Assembly (NCBI GenBank): GCA_003342895.1
Contig: PTFA01000420.1
Span: 206,882-270,881, forward strand
DNA length: 64,000 bases
From: Casuarius casuarius
Taxonomy: Eukaryota; Chordata; Aves; Casuariiformes; Casuariidae
Reading direction: 5' to 3'
This document shows, in pieces, positions 40,201 to 50,666 of this stretch. Both the position numbers and the translations under genes were made by a program. Each line of letters opens with the position of its first letter. Position 1 is the stretch's first letter. The notes beneath the pieces were generated by a model. That model did not search any database. It worked only from the letters and a program-made list of their open reading frames with translations, and was not told the origin of the DNA.

Positions 40201-43200
40201 GGAAGCAGAAGAGAGGGATGGCTTTCAAGAGACGTTCCTCCTCCTCCTTCTGGCCCTTGAGCAAGTTCTCGCGCTGGAACAAAGCGACGCCCTGGGTCAG
40301 GGTGGCAGAGGGTGCTCACGGNGTCCCCTGCGCCCCGGGGCACGTCTGGCAGCCCAAAGCCACCCCCGGCTCAGGCGGAAGCAGAGGACATCTGCACAGC
40401 CCTGGGCGAGCACCCCCGAAAGTCCCAATTCCTGGTGTTTTTACCCCATGGATAANGGGAGAAAGCAGAGGCACCCAGGGCTCCTGCCATGGACCTCTCT
40501 GCAAAACAGGGCTCTCCCCCACGTGCTGCCACAATTTTGCTGCCGGAGCTCCCAGGACCGGGAATGGGGTCTCCCTTTGGGGAAACATGAGACCAGGGAG
40601 CACCAAGGGGCTTTTTCTCCTGCGGTTTGTGGGCCCTGGGCTGGGAGAGCAGAGAGGAACCATCAGAGTGATCCCAGCCCATAGCAGGCAAACCCTGAGG
40701 TTTGCATGTCCAGGTCCAGGGCGCAGGGGTGTTTTTCTGTTCCTCTTCTCCCCGGCTCCAGGGATGGGGAAGAAGGAACCTCCTGGTTTCCTCTTAACCT
40801 CAGAGGACCCATCTCCTGGTCTCCCACAAGCTGAAAAAGTCTCACGGCTCCTGCAAAAGTCCCTGTGGCTTGTGGCTAACTTCTTACACCTCCCACATCC
40901 AGAAATGCGGGGCTAGGTACCTTTGGGAACTGGTACGATATCTTGGGCTCGTAATGGCCGTCCGACATCTTCTTCAGCGACACCACCACCAGGTACTCGA
41001 AGAAGAACTGGCCGGCCGAGTAGAGGACAGAGCTGCGGTCTCCAGCCTTCCCCTGGGACCCCCGTGAGGGGTTGCTTTCTGCAGCTGGGGTCTCCTCTTT
41101 TCCTTCTGTAGCCAAAAGAAAAGGAAAGAAAAGGGTGCCTGAGAAAGCAAGGGAGTTATCACGGCCCTGGCAAAAAAAAAAGGCTTTTGTGGGTCTGTTG
41201 GATGAAATCGAAGACCCCAGCACCTGGGCAGCATCGGACACCTCTGAGCCCTCCTTCACCCTGACCCAAGCGAGGGCGCAGAGCGAAGCCGGCACATGGG
41301 ATCCCAGAGAGCAGAAGGTCTCTGGAGAAGACACCCAAGGCGAAGGTGTGGGAATGGCTTTCGAGCTGTTAAATCCATTTCCTTCAGTCAAAAACCAGCA
41401 AACAGCCCAGGTCTTGTTCGAACGCCTCCAGAGGCTCCAGTAAAACGAATCCAAACCTCTCCCTGNCAGATGCCCTCAGTCCTGGGAACTCTGCTGCTTG
41501 CAAATAAGGGACTTGAGAGTTTTCCTGAAGCNGCAGATCCTAAAGCGATGCAATTCCCCAAGACTACGCTGTATTTCTTGTTCTGCTGGTCGGGGAGAAC
41601 AGCTGGGAAGCCTCAGCTGCCACAACCCGAAAAACTAGAAACCAGAAGGCAAAGAGCCCCCGCTGGTCCCATGATGACCACGGCTGGGCAGCGTGATGCG
41701 AGGGCTGGGAAGGATATGAGTTAAATCGCAAGTGTGCAACCTGCGTCTGGGCAGCCAGGCCTCGCTGCAGCACTTCCCTCTCCCGGCAGCTGCCTGCGAC
41801 TTTCTACATCTCCAGTTCCCAGCACTGAGGACATCCCAGGCTCGGAATGCTTGTTCCTAGGAAGGTTCCTAGGAAAAACCGGCAGGGAAATACACTGTAG
41901 CTGGGTTAAACAACCCAACTCTTGCAATGTGTCCTGGCATCCTGGATTTTGGCCCCGGGCTCTTTCGGCTGTGCCGCAACTCGGCTGTGGCGGGCTGCCC
42001 ATTCGGGTTCGGTGATGCTCGGCTCATCCCTCTCCCTCCCCAGTGTGATGTTCCCCTCTGAAAGCCGCACTGGCATCCTTTAATTACATGGGGTACACGG
42101 ACGATGGACCCCCCCCACACACACACATTTCTGGCTCTCTAGCTGGCTCCTCCAGTCTGGAAACACGTCCCCACCCTTCGCTCTGGGTTATCGGGAGCTG
42201 ATGGGGGCAGAAAGGTCCACGCCAGCCTGGCTGGAGGAGCTGCGGCGCCGTCCCACCAGGTGCCCCGCCAGCTGGGAGGTCCCTTTCCGAGGAACAGAAA
42301 CGCGTTTCCCAAACCAGCCGCCCACGGCACAGCTTCGCCCCGAGGCCACACCACCTCTGCAGTCAAAGTTGTTCCTCTTGGCAAGGCAAAACTCATCCCG
42401 GGAAGCCGCCTCCTCTCCCCTGCCGCACAGCGGTGGGAAGCACGTGGGAGAAAGCCCAGGAGCGCCTCGAGGACGAGACAGGGATGCAGATGCCCTCCTG
42501 GTTTGTCCTCGGCATGCAAACACCTGGGCAACAGCAGAGCAAGATGCTCCAGCTTAGCGCTCGGCGTTCACCTTGCTCCGTCCAGCTGCCANGGTAAAGT
42601 GAAAGTCCAGCTAGATCCCATCTGCCCTGTCCCTCACGTGCCTGGCATGGGATTTTTAGCAGCTCCCGTATTTGAGGAATACAAGACCCACTGCCAAGTG
42701 AGAGCTGGGTTTGAATCCTATCAACTGGATCTTCAAAAATCCACATGACCCCCTGACTCCACAGAGGGCTGTCACGCTGGGCTGCGGGGCCGTCCTTGCA
42801 GGTGGATCCGCGCTGCCACCAAAGCGTGGATCAGTGCAGCAAGCCCTGCCGGGACTGATACCCGGCAGGCCTCCTCCTCCAAGCCACGAGCTAGCACAGG
42901 TCATTTGCAAAGCCTTCGCGGGCATATCCTAGTTCCTTACAAGAGCATACCGCATCCCTGGGCTGGAAGATGGGCTCTGGGGACGTATGGGGCCATGCAA
43001 CGTCCTGCAGCGTTGGACTGGTTTAATATAGCATCAGTACTCAGAGCTCCCAGTGACCAGCAGGGTTACCAGTCCCTCACGTGGCNGGTGACGCCCAGGG
43101 ACACGGGCCCCGTGCACTTGCTGACAAGCCTGCGTGAGACCACGCGAGCGGCTCTACGACCGTTGTGCCTTAGCCCGAGCTGGGGAGACTTGGGGATCAC

Positions 43201-44818
43201 CCCACAGTCCAAGCATCTCTTGGACATGGTCCTCCTGCGCCAGACCAGGGCGCTGAGACTGCTGCGACCCTTCCCTCATCCCTGTAATGATGGGAACGTC
43301 CTCGGGTGACCTGGCCTGGGGGTCAGTGGGGACATGGGTCCTGGGAGCAGGGCTGTGGCTGCGGGAAGATTAAAGCCTGCAGCTGCTGTGGATTTTCACC
43401 TCTCCCTCCCACCGCAGGCGGCACGGCGAGAGCAAAGGCTGCCGTGCCCGCACGCGCCCCAGGAGCGCCCGCGTTAAAAGGAAAAGAAAAGGTTTCGCGG
43501 CACAAACGGCGCCTGCCTGCGCCCCGTCGGCTTCCCAGCCGGGAGGGGGTTTCCTTGAGAGCCGAGGCAGCGCTGGGGCCCGCTCTGCNGCGGGCCAGAA
43601 CCTGTTTCTTTCTGCCTGAAGAGCTCCCAGGCTGTCACGCGGCCTCGACATCTCCCAACGCCGCGCGGCGATTTGCATAAGGACGCGGCTGCAGCGGGCA
43701 GGAGCTTTGCTCCACGTCGCAGGCGCCCCGCGCGGGCACCCACCTGCCCCCAGCAGAGAGGAAACGGCGTTGGCTCCAGCGAACCGTTTCTGCCGAGCCT
43801 GAAAACCCGGCGAGATATCNCACCCAGCTCGTGGCGGGAGCCACCTGGCCCAAAACGGACCCCAAGGGCTTGTGCTGANCCCCAAAAGGGCACCGGCTGC
43901 CCCAACCTACTCTGCGCCCGGTTTCTCCTCGCAGCTGAATCCAGATCTGGCTTGAATCCAGGCTGGTGCCCACCGCTGCCGCGTGAGCTGTGGTCGGGCA
44001 AGCCAGAAAGCCCCGACCGTCGGTCCCCTACCGCGGAAACGCTCNCAAAGGAACGATTTCTGCCCCGGCCTTTGAAGGCTGCTGTCCGTGCCGTGGCTCT
44101 GCCCGGTGCTTGGGGGCACTTTGCCCCCCTGGATGCCCAGAGCCAGCTCAGGTCGGACGTGGCGCGTCCCAGCCGGGGCCGCGGTGGCCTGCGTGGCCGC
44201 CTGACTCGCGGGCCGTGACGCTGCTCTGGCTTTAGGGACGTGCGGAGGGGGAGCCTGCGGGTGCCGCTGCCCCAGGGGATGGGGTGCATCCCCAGGGGAT
44301 GGGATAACCCCCCAGGGAATGGGGTAAATTCCTTTGGGATGGGGTAAACTCCTTCGGGATGGGGTATGGGTGCACCCCCAGGGGACGGGGTGCTGCCCCA
44401 GTGCCGGAGCGGAGCAGGGCTCCACCGGGCACCCACGCGGGTGGCAGGGCTGAGGGTGGCCGAGCCGGTGCGGGTTGGGGGCCGCGGGCCCCCCTCCTGC
44501 CCGGCGGCTTGTGGCGCCCGGTGCCGGTGCCGCACCGGTGCTCTGCCGACGTGCCCGGACTGCGCTGCCCGGGAAAGTCCCCGCTCCGGCTGCCAGCGGC
44601 CCGCCGCTCCCGCAGCCGCGACGCCGGGGACCGGCATCGGCACCGGCACCGGCATCGGCACCAGCACCGGCATCGGCACCGGCATCAAGACCGGCAGCGG
44701 CAGCGGCCGGTCCCCGGCTCCCCCGCGGTGCCCGGCGCGGCCGCCCCCCGCCCCGGCGCTCACCTCTGCGGCCCGAGCGCCGCAGGCTCCGTCGGAAGAA
44801 GTCGCCGATGGTGGCCAT
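34209..44818 (-). CDS. DENND2D: DENND2D, DENN domain-containing protein 2D (complete, 12 coding exons)
   Basis: DENND2-family proteins are guanine-nucleotide exchange factors for Rab GTPases (Rab9 is the reported target). Twelve exons on the - strand join in frame: 44818-44764, 41105-40921, 40273-40161, 40046-39977, 39030-38953, 38839-38699, 36730-36582, 36400-36223, 35947-35906, 35547-35457, 35010-34771 and 34270-34209, totalling 1404 nt or 467 aa. Human DENND2D is 471 aa. All introns are GT-AG with compatible phases. Recognisable blocks in order are FFEYLVVVSLKK and the uDENN part (about residues 50-140), the cDENN core with AVIYPFMQGLRE, HIFASAVLERRLIFLAEEL and CCPTPFMVG (about 150-330), and the dDENN part ending FVKKFVKTNMFSLFIEEAEK (about 335-447). 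Start context GCCGCCATGG is a perfect Kozak. The first 18 residues differ from the human N-terminus. Four Ns (34871, 34955, 38735, 38807) make ambiguous codons. The gene is tail-to-tail with CEPT1. Confidence 0.96.
34771..35010 (-). CDS. DENND2D: DENND2D exon 11, dDENN region
   Basis: 240 nt, acceptor TTCCAG, donor GTAAAT. It holds SEAFVQFF, LVGHYASHIKW, FQERAFCKA and KTNRKFVKKFVKTNMFSLFI. Ns at 34871 and 34955 leave two residues undefined. Confidence 0.96.
35457..35547 (-). CDS. DENND2D: DENND2D exon 10 with Asn5 run
   Basis: 91 nt, acceptor TTGCAG, donor GTAAGG in phase 1. VGDEEEILPAKLQNEVLTSL matches DENND2D, then Asn-Arg-His is followed by five Asn coded by a pure (AAC)5 repeat, ending Val-Gln just before the donor. 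Mammals have an unrelated short linker here. Confidence 0.94.
35906..35947 (-). CDS. DENND2D: DENND2D exon 9, 14-codon exon (ALLVDLCEGKILRA)
   Basis: Only 42 nt, acceptor TTTTAG, donor GTAGGT, phase 0 to phase 0. The Val-Asp-Leu-(Cys/Asp) motif lies at the cDENN-dDENN border. Automatic prediction could miss an exon this small. Confidence 0.93.
36223..36400 (-). CDS. DENND2D: DENND2D exon 8 (LSQCIHAVAALLYPFTWAHTYIP...)
   Basis: 178 nt, acceptor CCCACAG, donor GTATTG. It contains the universal cDENN block ALLYPFTWAHTYIPVVPE and CCPTPFMVGIQMR. Confidence 0.97.
36582..36730 (-). CDS. DENND2D: DENND2D exon 7 (LIELTRPVDAHLEH...)
   Basis: 149 nt, acceptor CCCCAG, donor GTGAGT in phase 2. It encodes the cDENN core helix and strand ILHIFASAVLERRLIFLAEEL, the most diagnostic DENN segment in the gene. 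Confidence 0.97.
36731..38698 (-). other. DENND2D intron 6, 2.0 kb
   Basis: Very GC-rich intron. Overlapping long open frames on both strands reflect low stop-codon frequency, not coding. Nothing else is supported. Confidence 0.8.
38699..38839 (-). CDS. DENND2D: DENND2D exon 6 (ILDEVEKRRQ...IPESGTE)
   Basis: 141 nt or 47 codons, acceptor CCCCAG, donor GTCAGT. It contains SMAVIYPFMQGLRE and PFPAPGKT. Two Ns (38735 and 38807) give undefined residues; the human residues are Val and Ile. Confidence 0.95.
38953..39030 (-). CDS. DENND2D: DENND2D exon 5 (PAGRGTRLPEVFCIIS...)
   Basis: 78 nt or 26 codons, acceptor CTCCAG, donor GTAGGG. The CIISCLGCFGLFSK block marks the start of cDENN. Confidence 0.96.
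39977..40046 (-). CDS. DENND2D: DENND2D exon 4 (ETFSFVLTNVDGSRKIGYCRRLL)
   Basis: 70 nt, acceptor TTGCAG, donor GTGAGT. It encodes the Phe-Val-Leu-Thr-Asn-Val-Asp-Gly-Ser-Arg strand and turn of the uDENN fold, almost unchanged from mammals. Confidence 0.96.
40161..40273 (-). CDS. DENND2D: DENND2D exon 3 (RENLLKGQKEEEERLLKAI...)
   Basis: 113 nt, acceptor TTCCAG, donor GTACCT in phase 2. It carries the Glu-rich helix and the LKAIPLFCFPDG block typical of the uDENN region. Confidence 0.96.
40921..41105 (-). CDS. DENND2D: DENND2D exon 2, start of uDENN region
   Basis: 185 nt, acceptor GGCTACAG, donor GTACCT. The first half is a polar linker rich in Glu, Ser and Gly. The second half is FFFEYLVVVSLKK...YEPKISYQFPK, highly conserved in DENND2D. 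Residues 19-80. Confidence 0.95.
44270..44395 (+). repeat. 20-bp minisatellite in DENND2D intron 1
   Basis: Units of about CCCCAGGGGATGGGGTNNNY begin at 44270, 44290, 44310, 44330 and 44350, an exact 20-bp step. A slightly longer, more diverged copy lies at about 44375-44395. Each unit carries two G3-G4 runs. Confidence 0.85.
44633..44710 (+). repeat. GGCAYC hexamer array
   Basis: About twelve six-base units (GGCATC and GGCACC alternating irregularly, with AGCACC, AAGACC and GGCAGC variants) in register, ending about 50 bases from the exon 1 donor of DENND2D. Confidence 0.9.
44764..44818 (-). CDS. DENND2D: DENND2D first coding exon
   Basis: ATG at 44818-44816 opens MATIGDFFRRSLRRSGRR, a short basic N-terminus, and the donor GTGAGC follows in phase 1. 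The frame is open upstream, so the start rests on the Kozak context, the clean donor and the phase match to the next exon. Humans use a different first exon sequence. Confidence 0.8.
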
Positions 44819-45000
44819 GGCGGCCCCGGTGCGGCCCCGGTGCGGCCCCGGTGCGGTGCGGCGCGGCGGGGAGGGCACGGCTCGGCACCGCTTCCGCCCG
44901 CCGCGCTTTCGCTTTCCCGGGGAGGAGGAGGAGGGACGGGACGGGACGGGACGGGACGGGGCGGAGAGGGGAGGAGGAGCGGCGGGGCCGGCCCGCACCT
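44819..45000 (-). promoter_or_regulatory. DENND2D 5' leader and CpG-island core promoter (inferred)
   Basis: CpG-dense sequence immediately upstream of the start codon, with no TATA box. It contains repeated GCGGCCCC-type segments, a (GGGAC)5 run at 44933-44957 and an Sp1-type GGGGCGG at 44958-44964. This is the layout of a broad CpG-island promoter. Confidence 0.6.
44933..44957 (+). repeat. (GGGAC)5 pentamer repeat
   Basis: Five perfect GGGAC units run directly into GGGGCGG, about 115-140 bases upstream of the DENND2D start codon. The + strand is G-quadruplex-prone. Confidence 0.9.
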
Positions 45001-45039
45001 GGCAGCGGGCTGGGGGCACCGGGGGGGCGGCACCGGGTA

Positions 45040-45565
45040 CAGGGGAGCAGGGAGCACATCGGGGTATGGGGGGTCCCGGGAGCACCGGGCACAGGAGAGC
45101 CGGGAGCACCGGGCATGGGGGGTCCCGGGAGAACCGGCAACACTGGAACCGGGAGCACCGGGAACAGGGAGCAGGGAGCACATCTGGGTATAGGGGTCCC
45201 GGGAGCATCGGGCACGGGAGTCTCGGGAGCACCTGGGCACGGGGGGTCCCGGGAGAACCGGCAACACTGGAACCGGGAGCACCGGGAACAGGGAGCACAT
45301 CTGGCTATGGGGGTCCCGGGAGCACCGGAGAAGGCAAAGCCAGGAGCACATCTGGGTGTAGGGCTCCCAGGAGCACCGGGCACGGAGAAACTGGGAGCAC
45401 CTGGGCACGGGGGGTCCTGGGAGAACCGGCAACAGAGGGACCGGGAGCACTGGGAACAGGGAGCACATCTGGGTGTGGGGGTCTTGGGAGCACCGGGCAT
45501 AGGGAAGCTGGAAATATCTGGGTCCGGGGGTCCCGGGAGCGCTGGAGAAGGGAAGCACTGGGCAG
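45040..45565 (+). repeat. GC-rich minisatellite with nested about 117-bp period
   Basis: The phrase GGAGCACAT starts copies at 45051, 45175, 45292, 45343 and 45460, giving steps of 124, 117, 51 and 117. Each copy is built of shorter GGGAGCACCGGGCAC-like subunits. The 117-base copies share a GGTCCCGGGAGAACCGGCAA block. The array lies just upstream of the DENND2D promoter. Confidence 0.9.
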
Positions 45566-48542
45566 GGGGGTGCGAGGAGGGCACCCCCCAGCCCAGGGGG
45601 ATGGGGGCAGCCTGGCAGCCCCACTCTGGCACTGGGACACGGTCACTGCTGTCCGCGGCACCCCGGGGACGAGGGGTGGCTCTGCTCTACATCGCCTGGG
45701 ACGTAGGGCCCTGTCCCAAATCTCCAGCGCCTCTGCCTGGGTCCTGCTCTGGTCCCCCCGACTGTCTCGACNCCTGTTACACCCCGGGAGGCCGGGACTG
45801 TACCCAAGGCAGTCGGGCCAGGGGGTGACACCGAACCGTCCCTTCCAGGGGACGGAGGTTTGGGGGTCTCCTGCTCTGAGGCCATTTCCCAAAGTCAAGT
45901 CACTCTGACAGTGGCTTTCAGATCCTTCCCGGCTCTGGGGAATGATGGGGAATCAGTGGCACCACCCTTTATTACACTGCCGCACTTTCATTTTCGGGAA
46001 TATCAGCCTCCTNGCAAGCTTCCCAGGCTGGAAACGCGGCTGCAGAAGCTCTTCCTGGCTCCGCTCGGCAACGCCAGCCCGGGCTGTGCTTTGACCCGTG
46101 CTGGCGATGCTCCATCCGGCACAGAGTTATTCCNCGTCAGGTGACTCGGAGGCGCCTCNGCCGACTGTTTGGCTCNTCTTGCCTGTAGGTGCCTGTCGGG
46201 AAGGGAGGGCAGTGCGTTATCTTTGTGAATGTGCCACCCACCCCTTCCCAAATATGGGACAGAAATACTATGGAGCTGCTCTGCTTTGCTGGACCATCGC
46301 TCGCTGTTTTACCCCTTCAGACCCATCAACAGGGAAAGTCTGTTTAAGACTAGTGATATCTTTAAAAATCCCCTTTCCTTCCNCAGACCCTTAATGTTTT
46401 CTCTACTACTTTTAGCTCTGCCTATACCATAAATAAAGGCCCTTTGGGCACAGTCATGGGTTAGGAGGATTTTTAAGTGTGATGAGCTGCGTGCAGTCCT
46501 TAGCCTTAGTGTCAGAGTACAGCTGTTTTCTGTGGTGGGACAGATGTGGATTAGATGCCCTACNTCAAATAGCCTCATTTTATAGTTTGTAATACCTCCC
46601 GTCAGCTTCCGCTTACACGACTATAATACCTATATTTATTGCCATTTCCACTTAGCCAGGTTGTTTTTTTCTTTTAATTGAAATTTTTATAACTAATTTT
46701 TTTTTAATTTATTTTTTAATTGAAGAGATCAGCCTCAAGCAAAACAGCCTCACAGCTCTAAGCGGGGTGGCTCGGCATAAGCCGCCTGCTGAGCATCAGC
46801 CCCAGCTCAGGGCTGAATTTGCAGCCNGAAAAAATTGCTTTCACCAACTCGCAAGGGCGGCGGATGCTTTCAAAGCACGTCTCTGCCTATAAACCGGAGC
46901 ATCGCAGGTGTGCTGCCGGTGAATTATTAGGATTACTGGGTAATTACTGGTTTGGGGGACGGCAGGATCTGCTTTGCGCTGGACTCAAGGTGGTGGAAGA
47001 GCGCTTGTGCGGTCCGGAGAAAAGAGCGGCTTATTTGTATGCACGGGCTGTGTTGCACAGAGGAGTAATTTCACATTGGCACAAAGCGAAGACAAAAATT
47101 TAGGGTTTTTCCCCTCGATTTTGGAGAAAACTCCCTAAATTCCTGGAAACCAGAGCTACCTTGAGAGCAGCTCCCTTGCCTGGAAGAAATCCCCAAATTC
47201 TTTTTTTCCATATGCACAAACCTGTTCTGTCATCTCCCTTTAAGCCAAGTCTCCGACCGTGATCCCGCTTCGATAACGCCTCGAATCTGCTCACGCAGCT
47301 TCTGTCCGCAGAAGAAAAGAGCCGTGTTTCCAGCCACAAAACCTCCCTGCTCCCGGGGAAACACTGTCCCTTTGTGCCCGCCGCACAATCAAGCTCAACC
47401 TTGCATCGCTAGAAGAGTTTGAACTTTTGAATGTTTCCACTGAAAGCTCCTTTCTGCGGGAATCCAGCCACCCACTGTGACAACAAACAGGCGCATTGTG
47501 GGATCCTCGGGGTTTCTGGCCACCGCAGATGCAAAATTTGCCGTCGTGCTGCTTTGTCGCNGCTGCCAAAGTTGTTCCGCTTCGCCAAACCAAGCCCAGG
47601 AAGCTTTTTTTTTTTCTTTTTCCCTCTTTGCTTTCAGCCCCAGTGCTGATAAATAGAGGCTGGAATTTGCCTTTCTGCAAACATCGTGTTTTCCCATGTA
47701 TTCATACTGCAAACATCCAGCTGCTGGGAGACACTGCTGCGAGCTGGAGCTCTCGCCGCGGAGCCGGGGCCGACCGTGGCCGCCGGCCAGGGCTGAGCCC
47801 CGCAGTTTCTCTGGATCGTGGCGGCTCCGCGACGGGGGACGGGGTTGTCCCTGCCACCTCGACCCTGTTTGTGCCGGGATGCAGGGGCTGCGCGGCTCCT
47901 CACCCTCCTCTTCCTCCCGGGAGAAGGCTCAGCCTGNGGCCCCTCGACTCTGCTCGGACCGNAGGGCCTGCTTTTCCACGCCAGGGCATTTCTCCCACTG
48001 GATGGCAGCATTAGAGCAAATAAGTCTCTCCGGGGAGGCCGGTGGGCNTCTCCGAGCCTGGCTGGGTCCTGCAGCGGCTGCCCACCTTGCTGGAGAGGGG
48101 ACCTTCCTCCAGGGAGACGTCTCTTTCTCGCCTGGTTGCCCTGCTCCAGGGAGCTGAGGACGTGCGGGCTCAGCTCACTTGTGTTTATACTGGTTCTGTT
48201 GCCGACGTTTCGTTCTCCTCCCTGTTCGGTTCCTTGTGATCAGTCCCGGCTTCCAAAACCGAGGTACCACGTGCCATCCTCCGCCTGCCCCTCTTCCACC
48301 TGACACCCACGGGTGCACCGGGACCTGCTGGGACAGGGAGGCTGAGGGCAAGCTGGGACGCTCCAGCCTGCGACTGTGAGTGAAGCAACCCCGGACTGGG
48401 CAAGGAGGAGCGATGCCAGCCCTCACGGGACAGCAAAATCAGGACTTCTTAGCAAGGTGCATCTCAACCCCCAAAGGCCCCTGCTCCAGTGCCCAGGGTG
48501 CAGACAGCTCTGTATCCAAGTCACAGACCCCAGGGATTGAAG

Positions 48543-48602
48543 GTTGTTCCCTAAAAGAAATCTCATCTTTTAGTTGTTCCCTAAAAGAAATCTCATCTTT
48601 TA
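48543..48602 (+). repeat. Perfect 30-bp tandem duplication, each copy a hairpin
   Basis: Two identical 30-base units (48543-48572 and 48573-48602). Each contains CTAAAAGA, a 7-base loop and TCTTTTAG, i.e. 8-bp perfect arms (48551-48558 with 48566-48573; 48581-48588 with 48596-48603). Confidence 0.95.
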
Positions 48603-50666
48603 GTTTTAGGACCCACTTTTGGCCCTGGCAGTCGCAGAGGGGCATGCCANGCTCCNGGGGATTAGAAAGCAGAGTAGACCNGACCNCTTTTTCTTGCACT
48701 GAACTGGTTTTAATCTCAGGCACTTCAGTGCTGCCTTAGGATTTCTTGGATCTGGTGTTTGGCAGAGGGGCTTGGGCAGNGCTGAGCTGCCTGCGACGAT
48801 TGGTGCTGGTCCTCAACGTCCTTTTTAAATATAGTGCAGGGAAACCGTTCTTTTCTGGGGCCGTTTGACAGTCAGGAGGTGCTCAGACGTCTCAGCTTAC
48901 AGCTGATGGCCGGGCTGGCATCGCTGTGTGCGGAGGGGCATCCATAGATGGAAAGGGTCGCGCTGCGCAGCCCGGCCTCAGGTGTAACACGGGATCTTCC
49001 CCAGTTCCTTCCATACTGAGCCAGTAACTTGTTTTGGGTTAAAATTCCTCTGAGAGCCAAGTCCCGTCCCGGTTGGTCCTTGGGAGCATCAGGCTGTTGG
49101 TCAAGGGTTAATCACCTGCCCNGTGCAAAGCGTGCAGCTGATTTCCAGGCTGGAGGCACCCAATTTTGACCTCCAGGTGCTTGCTGCCCCTTTCTCTGCT
49201 CAGTTCAAAGCCTTCCCCCTTCTTTGCCCCTTGGTCAGGTCCGTGGTGTGGAATTAGCCCTTGGCTGAGCCCGAGGAACTCGTGGCACGTGTGGATGGAG
49301 GCAGCAGGGTCTGACCTCCCGGGTGCCCTTTTTAAGGGTCTCGGGAGTCCCCGCTCCAAAGCTTCGTGGTTGAACCGATCTGCCAGCACCAAGGACGCTG
49401 GGGACGATGGAGACCACGGGCTGGGGCCGAGCTCAGGTGGTGGCATCAGGTCCCCCCTGCTCCCGCAGTGCCTGTGCCGGGCGCTGCGGCCTCGGCAGCT
49501 TGCCCTGGCTCTGGGAACAGGTCGGGGAGAGCTGCAGGGCGGTGCCGGAGAGGGTCAGGGTGGCTGGCGGGGAGCTTAATTCCCTACTTGATAAATAAAA
49601 GGAGGAAACTGGGGATTTTCCAAGCTGGGCTGAGTGATCCAGGAAGGGGAGGGCAGGAGCCGCGGCAGCGCCTGTGTCTGCTGGGGAAGGGAAATCCGAG
49701 GGTTAGTCCTGCTCCTCTGCGGAGCGGGGTGGGCACCTGTGTGCGCGCGGGGGTCCNACATCCCCCGGCACGGTGGCCTGGCCCCATCTCCCTCCAGGGA
49801 GCAAGAAGCATTTGCAGCTTGGCGTCATCCCCATGGGGACAGGGGTGGCGAGAGCCTCCCCCCCAGTTTGCAGGGCTGCAAACCTCAACCCCAAACAGAC
49901 CTGAGCTTTCCCCCAAGGAGCCCTGTAAGTTTTGCTAATCTCGAAATATTGTTGGCATCCAGACCAGTGATTTACTGCAAGTTTTGCCACAGCAAGTACT
50001 TTCCAAAAGGCCATGCTAAGTTTACACTGAAGCTGACGGGATCAGATAATCAGCTGCTGGCTGCTCCCTCCATCCCTGCTGGCTGCCGTGCCGGGGTGCG
50101 AAAGGACGTTGGCTTCCCCACGAGGAAGGAGTGACCACAATCACAAGCAGCAGAAAAAAAGGAACCCCGAGGGCGTTTTTCNTCGGCCAGGCGGCAGGGT
50201 GGGATGTAGGTCATGACCTGCCTTGCAGGAAGTTGTAAACTTGAACGGGGCCCTGGTATTTCCCTTTGCAAGTCGCGCTGCCAGGGGCAGAAAATAACTG
50301 GTCCTGGCCGTGTCCACCTCCCCAAGGGATTTGGAGGTTGTGAAATTAAATTGGCTTCTCACCTTCGGTGGCACCCNGGGCCCGTTTCCAGGCTGGGCAA
50401 GAGCCCGTTGTGTTGCTTTGCGTTCCTGGTGCATCGTGGCCCCGCGGGATCCCCAGGGGTTTTACAGGTGCCAGGGAGGAATGAATCCTCTGGTGGGATC
50501 CTGGGGCATTTCCAGCCTGTGGAAAGGGATGGATNCCTCTGTGCGTTGGGTCTGTCATGGAGCAGGCGGTGGGGACGGTCCATCTGTCCGTCTTGTTGCT
50601 CGCCTGGGGTGTCCTCCACCTCCCACAGGGCCTGCTTACAGGGGTGCCCAGCTCTCAAGATGCATC

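Larger units (their letters stand above)
41106..44763 (-). other. DENND2D intron 1, 3.7 kb
   Basis: GC-rich intron. The upstream 1.3 kb (43.4-44.76 kb) is CpG-dense and holds a 20-bp minisatellite and a GGCAYC hexamer array near the donor. A C8(AC)n stretch lies near 42109-42127. No additional coding exon is recognisable. Confidence 0.8.

Noticed and set aside
44359..45828. Collagen-like Gly-x-x pattern on the + strand
   Set aside because: The spacing follows the GGGAGCACC-type DNA repeat. There is no signal peptide, splice structure or collagen end domain.
43474..45908. Very long open frames (up to 716 codons on - and 489 on +) covering the DENND2D first exon and the minisatellite
   Set aside because: They overlap on both strands and in several frames, follow the GC-rich repeat period, and consist of low-complexity Pro/Gly/Arg sequence. 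They arise from scarce stop codons and mod-3 repeat steps. Only the 55-bp DENND2D exon is real.
46819..47103. 94-codon frame with mixed composition
   Set aside because: It has no recognisable domain, splice sites or neighbouring exon, and contains an N near the start. It is compatible with chance.
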